This document shows positions 12,601 through 24,600 of a DNA stretch of 64,000 nucleotides, piece by piece; positions within the stretch are counted from its first letter, which is position 1; each line of letters opens with the position of its first letter. The notes under the pieces are model-generated. The model had not been told where the DNA came from, searched no databases, and saw nothing but the letters and a program-made list of their open reading frames with translations. Made by a program: the position numbers and the translations under genes. The stretch covers positions 901,001 through 965,000 of the forward strand of contig NW_027305508.1 in the NCBI RefSeq assembly GCF_039555335.1. The letters run 5' to 3'. The stretch is from Amphiura filiformis (lineage: Eukaryota > Echinodermata > Ophiuroidea > Amphilepidida > Amphiuridae).

Positions 12601-15600
12601 AATATGGTAAAATGCTCCAAATTTTTCTAAACAATGTCGCTACCGGTGAACATTTCTTATTTTGAACAGGCACGAAAACGCCGACCGGCGCAGACAGAAA
12701 CATAAAAGACGATTTGAATTATGCAGAAAAAAAGAAATTAATTTCAATACATTGCGTGTGAAATACAGGTGTTTAATAGAAGTAAATGATAAATGATTGG
12801 AATATTTATCGTTGGTGTCAGCAAATTACATCAATTATTGTTCCCATCACAATATGGACGACATAATCAAAATAAAGTTGTGAATGTGATTCTTGCTGTT
12901 CGAGCAGTGCATGCTGGGAAGCAGAGAACAACCTTTGCCAAAACTCTGGACACCAGGTGTGTCCTCCGTGCATCAAGAGTAGTAACATAGAGTAGACGTT
13001 GAGATGGCACTCTATTCACGTGGTTTCTTTTCAAACGCAAAAAGATTACAAATTTTGATGGTTTGCAAGTGAAGAGTGTCCGCAATATCGATTGATTACA
13101 TGACTGTTATGAATGATTTATTAGGTATTTCAATGCAATCACGTCGATCCATTAGTGCGTATTTATGAAAGTATGAAAGTACTTGCAATGTGAGTTCAAT
13201 GAACTACGCCCTAATATTGATTGAGTTTCAGCCCTCCATACACAGATGAACAAATACAATAGGCGAAGGTCAAGACATATGACCTGCTTAGTGACATGTT
13301 ATAATGAGTTGATGAGTTATATAAAAACCTGAATATTATAAAGTCTTCGTTTGTATTTTCATTTCTAGAATTAAGGTTTTCCAGTACACGGGATGTGCAT
13401 GTACTAATTTAATGCTATTTTTTTTAATGAATGCGTGTTCCCGGTTGGCTTCTTTTTCACAGTATGACAGCTGACCAACCCATCCAACGTGACCGGCATG
13501 ATCACAGACGTCCAAAACAATAAAGCAATGCAACCAGTTTCTATTTTCCTTGCTCTAGCGATTTCATAGTGTCAGTCCGTTGGTAGTATGCCGCGTATTA
13601 TTTTATCTCCTCGTGCTGCATGGATGCGTTTTTATGGGTCTACAACATCCGAAATGGGGCTGACTCCCCCGATTCTGCATGCTTGTTGCGAAAAGATATC
13701 AGACGAAGAGAGACTGACCAAATGGAGAACGACTCAGGCGCTGTGCAATAATTATGACCCCTGGGGAGGGTAAAATGGGGGGAGGCAAGAAATTTTTGGC
13801 GAGCCGAAAGGGGGGGCAAGCAATTTTAGCAAGCCGAGAGGGGGGCAAGCGATTTTTGGCACACATTCATCATTTCATGGGGCGCCTTTTAAATTAAAAA
13901 AAAAAAAAGGTTCGGAAAACCGTACGGAAACGCTTAAATATGCAAATTTTCCTGCTCGCTGCGCTCGCAACATGTATAGGTAATTAGACAATTAGATAAT
14001 TATTGCCAGGCTTATTGATAATAATCGTATGGTATTGAATGTCGTATGGATCCCCCCTCTCTCTTCCCCTCCTCCCCTCTCTCCCCCTCCTCCCTCTCTC
14101 CCAGGCGCGTAGCAAGCGGGTGGACTGGGTGGACAAAATCCATGGGTCCCGACTCCCGAGGGTTCAGGGCCCCGAGCAAAAGAATTTGAATTAAAATCCC
14201 CATCATGCAGTTATTGTTAACTACATGTATGCACACAACACAGGGGCACTCACAATAGGTAATTGACCCGTACTGGTAACGCTATGTTGTAGATATAGGA
14301 GATGAACTAGTTAGCATCATATATCAAAAAGTATAAAAGCTATGATTTTAGTACTTGCTCTATCTTTCAATTACTAATTCTTTTCAAAATATCTGAATTT
14401 TTAATCCGGTATAAGCTTTAATAACGGGGGGGCATACATTTGTATGAGAAAGGAAATCTACATCTTATGCAAACTCCCGTGTTAATCCAATGCACATTTT
14501 GCTTCACCGGGCCGCCCTGACTTGGTCGCATTTGTAAGAGGGGTGCCACGAAAACGTAATAGGTACAAATTTAGTACTTTCTGTCAATCAAGTATGGTTT
14601 ATTCTCTACATGTCAATCTTTAAATTATTAGCATAGTCCTTATAATAACGGGGGACCGCCTTGATGAGTAAATGATAGCAAACCAGTAAAAAATACCCCA
14701 AAACTCAGTCAGTGGAGCTCCGCCCGTACATGTCAATAGCGTCATTATCGATTGGATTAGTCGACCGTAGCGGACAATTCGATCGCTCATTGGATTAATA
14801 TTATTACGTGGTAAGAAATTTGGACACTCGATTACTATAATGGTTTAGTACTGCATATCTCGGTTTAATCCTCACTAAGCGGGTTTATGGCTGAAAAGGT
14901 CACGGTGAATTTGCCGTGGACAAAACCGCACTATGTCCATTAGAACATCACAGTAAAGAGGCTGAGATAAATGGCGGTAAAAGGACCCTTGTACGTACGA
15001 GTGTACGGGGATATAATCGCAATTTTTCCTAAGTTCAATGTCAAATATTTTCTATCTAGAATATGTAAATTGTTGACATGGAATGATTTATATACTGGGA
15101 TTTATGTATACATTATTTTTTCAAAGGTTTCCATGACTACTTGATTCATGAAAAGACGCATGAATAATCTCATAATGATCAAATGACCCGTGAATTCTGT
15201 ATAGCTAAGAATTACGTTCATTACACATGTTACAGGTAGACTTAGGACTATTAAATTTAGTTAATATGATGATAACAATATGAACAGACTTCGTCTTCCA
15301 TTTTTTTGCAGTCATTAAAGTTTCAAAAGTCATAATCATACATTTTGGCCAAGGATTATAGACTTCAGCAAACATGGAAACATATGAATTAATTTATATA
15401 GTTTACCAAATTAATTCAGATAAAATAGGTAGCTAATTAAATTATTGTAAATAATTTCAATAGTGCACTTTGAAAATCAAAATTTGCAGCCCATGCAGTT
15501 TTTCATTGTTTATTTCTAGCCCGGCAAAATTCATGTATATTAAAGATAGAAAAGGGAGTCGCAAATGGCCATTTGCCAATTTATGGCTAATTAAACCATA

Positions 15601-18600
15601 TAATTTTGGCCCACTTCGTTTTCTTATTTTCCTAGAAAAATACTGGCATTTTCGATATTTCACATTTACGTTAGAGGGAGGGGATGGATTCAGCCTCCTA
15701 GCGAAAGGACTTTTGTTTATAGGACTTCGTCGAACTTCCAGGTTGTTTCCTAAGGGATAAGGCTATTAAAGGAGATGTTAAAAGGCCCCATATTGCTCCT
15801 TGTCCATAGGCCCCCGAGACTCTTGTTTCTGGATGGTAACATAAGCACCACAAATGTGTGGGGGCCCAAAATAACACTGAATAAGGCTAAAATAGATATG
15901 TGACAAATATTCTTTTGAACAAAAATAAATAAATAAATTTCCACCTAAGTAATAGTATTTGCTCATCTTTCTAGCATTTTACCAGTCATTCCAGAGTCAG
16001 AATCTTCCATATCTGAGAAGTCAGATTCTATGTAGACAGTGTCATCTAATGTGCATCAACGTCTTCCTCTTCTTCCTCTGTGACATCTATATACTAAGAG
16101 TTCCTCTAGGCGTGAATGAAGAACAGCTCTTTCTGTCCAAACTAGTTCTATGACCTCTTCTGTTATGGTTGCCTTATCCAGCCATGCTTTATCGAAGGAG
16201 GGACTTCAGGAATGTTCGGTTCGGACCCTTATGTTGAAGAAGATGGTGGGTGAAGGTGACACAATCACAAGGAAGTCAAAAGTAGACCTGGCAAAATTTC
16301 CACATTGCAAAAGGTCACTCATTCCGCATGTCAAACGTGCAAATTTATAGTTTTTATAACCATTTTGGGCGCCATTTTGAAAATACATTGACACTTGGGA
16401 CTTTTTTTTCTTGATATCAACTTTAGTTTATGCTGAGCTCTTTAATTAAGCTAAAAAGGTTAGTTTGGTTCAGAAATTGTGTTCATATATGGTAATTTAT
16501 AGTGGTTACCTGCATTTGGAAAAAAATTTTGGGGCCCGTTTATAATTTTGGAAACATCGTGATTATGTTTTGGGGTCATCTCAGGAACCTAAAAAAATTG
16601 GTTTGGTTGGGTTCGGGGTGCTTCTAGCTCCCCCAGTATTATACTATCGGGAAGTGCATGGTCACACAAATTTACGCATAAGTGGTACATCATGTCAGTG
16701 AGCTCAATTGACATAGGTCAGTCCTTCCCGGCATAGGTGCCAATTACATGTTACTCATTTCGGCCACAAATGGACGATTAATTCTGCGCTCTATAATAGA
16801 ATGTGACTTATGTCCGACTTTAGATTGATTTTGCTTGAACACAGCACAAAATAAATAAGTGATAATTATACTTGGAATTTGAAATACATACTAGAAGGTC
16901 TGTTTTGATATGGATACTATTATTATTTTCAAGTGTGTTGTTTTAAATTTTATTCTTTTTTTTTTTTCAAAAATAGGACGAGACAAAAGAGTTAGCCATT
17001 GCCAACGGATTTCTGTTTCGAGTAAGTGATTTCTTCTTTATTATTATCCCTCAAAACCGGTTTAACCCACCAGAGTCTGGTCTAAGTCCAGAGACCTCAG
17101 AGATTCCTGCTTTGTGGACGCAACGTCTGAGGATATGTGCTTTTGAGCTCATTGCACAATGGTTGGTGTGTATGCAGGTGCTCGGGATCATTTCGGCTGA
17201 TGGAGTTCGTGTCAGCACTGGAATATGCGGGGAGCGGAACGGTTGGGGTCCCTAAAACCGGTTTAACCCACCAGAGTCTGGTCCTAAGTCCAGAGACCTC
17301 AGAGAATTGTTTGATGCCTACCCAAGACAATGAGATATGCAGCTCAAGAAATACTTCCCGAGGCACCTTCAAAGAGGCATTATAATGGAGTGTTCATCTG
17401 TATTAGGGTGAAATAAGGCTCCAAAGGTGACTGCGCTGGTGCTCTACCAATGAACTACTTCTCGTGTAATAGCTATTTAGAGTTAATTTGTCAAGACCAA
17501 GTGAAAAACTTACGTTTTTCTGCTGACAGTTTCGCCAGAAACCTTCTGGCTTTCTCAAAGAATTGATGATGTTATTGATCTTTCTGCTTGGAGCCGGAAC
17601 CTTGACCGGATGTGTTGATTTTCCCGGAAGTAGTATTCCTGTCTCCATCGGTGGTCTTGAGCAGAGGATCAAAGATGTGACTCAGAAAGAACATGCCCTC
17701 GTCTCTGTTCATGGTCTTGTCCCCTCTCTTGCAAATCCAGATCGCTTCCTTTACTCATCTTGCTCTGCGATTTTCTTCTCTGTCGATGATTGATGAACTG
17801 TCCCAGTCTATGATATGGTTTTCCCTTGACACATGATCAGTAATTGCGGACTTATTTATTTCTGTAAGAGATTTCGTTCTTTTGGAGCGTGTGTATTTAA
17901 GCTGGCCCGCTTTTTATGCTTCCCGTTTGTGCTCACTCATGCGGACGCCAAATTGTCTTTTGGTCTCACCGATGTATGTTTGGGGGCAACTTTTGCACGG
18001 GATCTCATAAACACAATTGGCAGTTCTTTCTCTTTCTTGTTTGTCCTTGGGGTGAACAGGAGCTTAGTGCAACTTTCAAAATCCGACTTGAAGCCGCTCA
18101 AGCGCCCATAACTCAACCAAATGATATCGTAGAGCTACAAAAGAGGTATCAAAATGCGCAGGAGAAAGCTACGCTTTATAAACATTAAATAAGTTTTTGC
18201 TATATATTTCACTTCCCGGTATATTATATCTGGCCAACTATAATCGTTTCGATACTTTCTGGGTTGAGTTTACTTTGGTTGTAGTAAGGACGAAGCTCAT
18301 TAATTCCATGATGTCCTCGACTTCAAGCAATGTTCCATTTTTAAGATCTTGGTCGCGAGAAAGGCGATCTCTAATTATTTCAAGCGTTTGGTTTACCGGG
18401 GTGTTGGTGAACAATGATACTACGTCATGTGACACAAAAATTTCGTCTTCTTCCAAAATCACTTCACCTAAATCTTGAGCCAAATGTTGGGAATTGTTTG
18501 CATGGTGGATGGAAGTGCCAACAATAATTATGGCCAGTATATCTGCCAATCCAAGAGAGGTGTTGTAACCTATGCTACCAGTATAATCAACAATTACCTT

Positions 18601-21600
18601 GAGGGGATTGTCTGGTTTGTGAATCTTGGGGGTGGCATACAGACGGGGGGGGGGGGGTCACTTCTTCCGATGGTCTAAGCAGATTATATTGAGCTTAAGT
18701 AATTTTGACTTCACCACGTAACTTGCTCAGAATTGTCATAAGTTGTTTCTTGTATTTGGCAGTAGGATCGGTAGCTAGCTTTTCATATGTTTTTTAATCA
18801 GAAAGCAAAACATTGATTTTCTCATCATAATCTACACTGTCCATGACCACTGTGGCCTTTCCCTTGTCTGCCGGAAGGATGGTGATTATTTTGTTTTTCT
18901 TTAGATCATTTAGGGCCCGTTGCTCTTCTTTTGTGATGTTAGATTTGGGTGGTTTTGAACCCTTTATCGCGCCAGTAACTTCGGCTCGTAAAACCGTGGC
19001 TTCCGCATTCGGCAACTTTTGACATACCTGCTCAGTCGCGACTACCAAATCCACAATTGGAAGTTCCGAAAGGGCGATGGCGAAATTAAGGCCTTTAGCC
19101 AAAAGCGATGTTTCAGGTTTTTTGAGCTTATATTTAGAGATGTTTACTACCCACCTCTTTAATTGCGTGCCGCTGAGATCTATGTCTGGTTCATTATTCG
19201 GTTTTTGTTTCTCTCGGAGGGCATCCAATTTTCTTGACATGTCGATCTTTGGCAGTGTTGAATCCAGCTTGTTTACATTTGTCAATATGGGACAATGAAC
19301 CATTCCATGAACAGAGACGACGGCACGTTCTTTCTGAGTTACATCTTTGATCCTCTGCTCAAGACTACCGCTGGAGACAGACATACTACTTCCGGGAAAA
19401 TCAAAACATCCGGTCAAGGTTCCTGCTCCAAGCAGATGGATCAATAACATCATCAATGCTTTGAGAAAGCCAGAAGGTTTCTGGCGAAACTGTCAGCAGA
19501 AAAACGTAAGTTTTTCACTTCACTTGGTCTTGACAAATTAAAGTCTAAATAGCTGATTAATTAACAGACCTGATGAACCTCTTCAGTTCTTATAAATTTT
19601 CAGCAATTTTGATGATATTTGTCTGAAATATTCCTATCCCTTAAGGGATGGGGTATGAACGTTTGGACAGTATTTATTGTGGGACATTAGAGCACATCAG
19701 ACATATCGAATTGCATTCTGAATACGAAGAATGCCCGGGAAGAATGTCCTTCTGATATCAAATAATTTTGACTTTTGAAATTCAAAATGTAATACACATT
19801 TTATGGCAAATGATTAAAAATTGATACTTTGAAATCTGATGGTTTATACTGAAAGTGTATGTAGGTGGGATAAAAAGCCGACGATCAATTGAAAATTTTG
19901 ACCTTTCGTATTGTCTTTTGGGAAAAAATCCATATCTTCAATATGAAAGGTCAAAATTTTCAATTGATCGTCGGCTTTTCCTCCCAGCTACATACACTTT
20001 AAGAATATATCATTAAATTTATAAAATTTACTTCGAGGACTGTTATATATCAAAAATGTGAAAAATATCATATTTTAATAATTTGTCATAAAATTTGTAT
20101 TATAGCGTGAATTTCAAAAAATGAAAATTATTTGATATCAGAAAGACATTCTTCGTATTCAGAATGCAATTCGATATTTCTGATGTACTCTCATGTCCCA
20201 CAAAAAATACTGCCGAAACGCTCAAATCGCTCATTCCAGATCCCTTAACATTGTAGCACATCTACTGATCACTTGGTGGTCTTGGTATGGCCCCGGGTAT
20301 GGCGGCGCCCATGGGTCACGTGGGCATTTAATTTAGTGCCTTTTATTTAATACCCTATGGTAACTGTTAAAGACGCGTATGAAACTAACACACAATTTCT
20401 CATTTCTACAGTTTTGGTTCGATCATCGCTTGCAATGGAGAGCAGACGATTACAATGGTACACAAGTAATAACCATTGACCGAAATACCATATGGGTTCC
20501 GCATATTCAAGTAGAGAATAGGTAAGATAAACACCTGGCAAAATATTTCAAATAGAATCAATTCTTTTGTTCTGCAAGACTCACTCAGTCATTTAATGAG
20601 GCAATACAAACGATCGAATTTGGTGTTGAAATTAGCTAAATTTTGAGTTACAACTTTTCAATGTAAAATTTATTTTCTCGGCCAAATAAAAAGCAATCAT
20701 TTTCATTTTTTCAGTAAATCTCAGGTCAAATTGTAGTGCTTGATACTGTATTTTTTTTTCAAATCCTAGTGTTAAACTTAGGCGTGAAATTCAGTCATTT
20801 CGTGTAAGATTTTCGATTTTGATAGGCTTAAACTCTGCCCGCGAGCCTTTTTTTTTGATCAACCTTTTAGCTTTTCAAAGTAATATAGTTCGCTAATGAA
20901 GGATTTTTCCCAACTTTCTAACGCACATCACCGTGAGCGATATATCATAGTTTTGTCAGAATTTCCGTTTTGATTTCATCATTTTTTATTCCCGCCTGAA
21001 AAATTTCAAAATCAACGCGTGAAATCAAAAGCTAATACTAGCATTGTGGATCGATATCCCTGGGTTTAATAGGAATACCGGCATGGGTACAGTGTTGCCA
21101 GAACTTCAATATAGCAACGAAATTCCCAGACCTAATGGCGCTCCTCCTGACCACAGCCGCGTAGCTGGGATTTTTTCCAAGGGGGGGGGGGGGGTAAGCC
21201 TGTATGGAGCGGTGGCCCAAATCCACCAAATTTCCCCGCACTTGGGGGGGCGGGGCCCAAATAGACAATTTTTGCCAGGCTTATTGAATATAATCGTATG
21301 GTATTGCATATCGTATGGATTCTCCATCTCTCTTCCCTCTTCTCCCTCTGTCAGGTTTTTGTTTTTAAAAAAACCTGTTGAAGCAATTATTTAAAATTGC
21401 TTACCTAAAAACAGAATAACTTGGATGTTAATACTTGACGTAGTGTTTCAATTGTGTGACTGGGTATGGTGCCTTTTGTTTGTGTTTGTTTGAAACTGCT
21501 TTTGGAAACCCACCGAAAGTCATAGGCCCTAATGAAGCAGCCAAAACAATACCAGGTTAAACATGGAAGTTTATAAAAACCTATAAATAACCATAAGGGA

Positions 21601-24600
21601 AAAAAAAAAAATTTGTGGCAACAATAAGCCTTGCATTGGAAGTCATGGTTAAAGTATGTTGAGTACCACCCCAAAGTTTCCCCACATACACCCCCACTAC
21701 CCACCTCACACACCTCTGCACCCACCCCACCCCATAGCCTGCATGCACATGATATTACATAATAATATATAGCATAATACATTTAGGTATACGCCTACAT
21801 GTCAAATTAAAAACAAACCCGAACACAAGTCTGAAGGGTGTCATGAAAATGGCAACCCGCGATGGGGGGGGGGGGGGGGGGGGAGGTCATACAAAATTCA
21901 CCTGGAGATAGGAGGGACAGAAGATTATAATATATAGACCCACACGATGTGCGTTCCAGAGGTGGGAAATATCTTTCTTTAGCAAACTATATTAGTTTGA
22001 GACGCTAATAAACCAAATACGGACTAACCTAGGTAAACAAACAAACAGACAGACAAAATGGTTTTCATAATCATGGAATCCATATAAATTGAAATTGCAG
22101 GCTATCACGGGAGCAATTTTTTTAAATTCACCTCATTTACCAGAAAAGCCAATTGGGGATTTGGGCTACTAAATCGCTGGTCGGGCAATATGCTTTTCAA
22201 TGGAAAATTGCCCTGGATGACAACAATGAAAATATAGACTATTTCTGCTGGTTGCTCACGAGATAAAAGTACTAAGTTTGACATTTTCGGAGCATGAAGG
22301 AAAAAGCGTAAAATAAAACGCAAATTCTGACAAAACTATAATATATAGACCCACACGATGTGCGTTACAGAGGTGGGAAATATCTTTCTTTAGCAAACTA
22401 TATTAGTTTGAGACGCTAAAAAACAATTCCGTAAAAAGCTCGCAGGCGAACTCAAGGCCTATAAAAATCAAAAATATCACACTAAAAGACACAATTTGAT
22501 GCTTAATTTTAACACCAGGATTTAAAAAAATATATATATCCAAGCACCAAGTTTTTAACTGACATTACTGAAGAAAAAAAAAATATTGCTTTATATTAGA
22601 CCGAGATAATTAATTTCATAGCAAAAAGGTGTATCTCTGAATTGTGCTGATTTTAACATGTATCGATCGACTTTTAGCGCGACTAAGCATTTCTAAAGAA
22701 TCGGTTGTCCAGGCTGCTAACTGTATATATTAAGCTTTCCAATTGCTTGATTCATCAGAATCAATGCTGTGAAGATAATTAATTACAATGCAAGTCAATG
22801 CCAACAACACCAGTGGTGGTACACTTATTCACTGATTTGTGACACAACGATGCTATTCAGTAATCTTTCTAATAGTGAGAGAATACAGTCTGTCCAAAAT
22901 AGTAAAAGGTTCTCATCATAGTAAGCATAATAAGTTAAAGCGAGTCCAAATTTAAACTGGACTTCCGTGAAATGTCTACAACTGTTACAACATGTATTAT
23001 TAGGAAATATCGTTGTTAGCAGACATGGAAAAGGGAAGCAAGTAAGCTTTGTGAAAGTTTATTATCATGGTTTGGTTTCAGGCCTGTGGTTTATCAGTCA
23101 CGTGTTTTCCCGCTTTATTTTATTTCAGTGTAACGGTGAAGGAACCGACCGATGGCCAACTAAGGGTCTTGAGTTCAGGCCGAGTAAGTTTCAACCAACC
23201 ATTACATATAGAATTCATTTGCGACATGGACCTCACGTACTTCCCATACGACAAACAATCCTGCAATATCGAATTCGGTTCTTTTCTTTACACCACCGAA
23301 TTCGTTAATCTAACTGCATCCTCATATCCCTTTGTGATACCCAATGCATCCTTAGTTAAATCAGCAAAAGACTTTCAGGTGACCACATTTACTGTCAAAA
23401 GGAACGAGCCTTATAGCCAATTTGTAGCCCCCTACGGGTTCGCAGATGTGACTTACACTATTGGTCTGAAGCGCCAATCCAATGCATATACCGCTAAGCT
23501 TATTATACCATCGGTTCTCAGCAGTTTCTTAATTTTGGCTACATTCTTAATCCCAGCTGCTTCTAATGAAAAGATTACACTTTGCAGCATTCTGTTCCTA
23601 TGTCTCCTGCTTCTGATAGCATTACTGCATATCACCGTGCCGGGTACTGGCGAGACGATTCTTGGGCAACTCCTGGCATTTTCTCTATTCGTGGATTTCT
23701 TTGCGACTATTATGGCGGTTGTGTCGTATAATATCAAGGTCAATGGTATTTGGAGCCGGAAGGATAGTGATATCATGTTGAAAGATATTAAGACGAATGG
23801 AGACAGTCAGAGTGACAGTGGAGACAAGACATTGGTAACACCACCAAGCATGCCAAGTGTAAGTAGAATTTGCAGTCTTTGGAGTTAGCGCCTTTAGGAA
23901 CCAAACTCTTCCCATATAGAATGTTACCCTATGGTGCCAATATTTTTCCCAGAAAAATACTTTTCGAAGAAAAAATATTGAGCCCATAAACAGACTTTTC
24001 CAGGAACGAATATTTATCCCAGAAAAAATATTTATCCCAGAAATTTCCCAGTTTTTGTATTTATTACAGAAAACAATTATGCTAGAAAACTATTTCTCCA
24101 ATAAACTGATTTTTACCAGTTCAAGTTTTTTACTTATCCCAGAAAAAACAAATCCCAGAAAATCATTTTCCCTAGTTCTTTATCCCAAAAATATTTTCCC
24201 TGAAAAAAGCCAAGAAAATATATCTATCCCAGAAAAATGTTTATCCCTGAAAAACATTTATCCTAGTAAAAAGTAATTTCCCCCATTTTTTTTCGGAAAA
24301 ATAATGGCCCTAGTGGGACACCGTAGTTACCAAATGTTACTTTTACTACAATTCGCTGTCGTAGTGCACGTTACAATATGGCCGTTGCCAGGTCAACTGG
24401 ATCACGCTTTCTTTGTTACGAACCACTGATCGAAATGATCACAACACAAAGGCTATGGCATATCAAAATTCGGAACAGGTGTATGAGCCCAGGCTTGGAG
24501 CAGTAACCAATGGTTACTAACGTGCACTACGACAGGGAATTAGGGATGACCAATGAACCATCAACTTGATTAGAACATTCCCATAGACATGCAGGGAGCT

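Noticed and set aside
24055-24276. Frame with repeated IPEK motifs
   Set aside because: By-product of the ~15-bp minisatellite; no ATG start.
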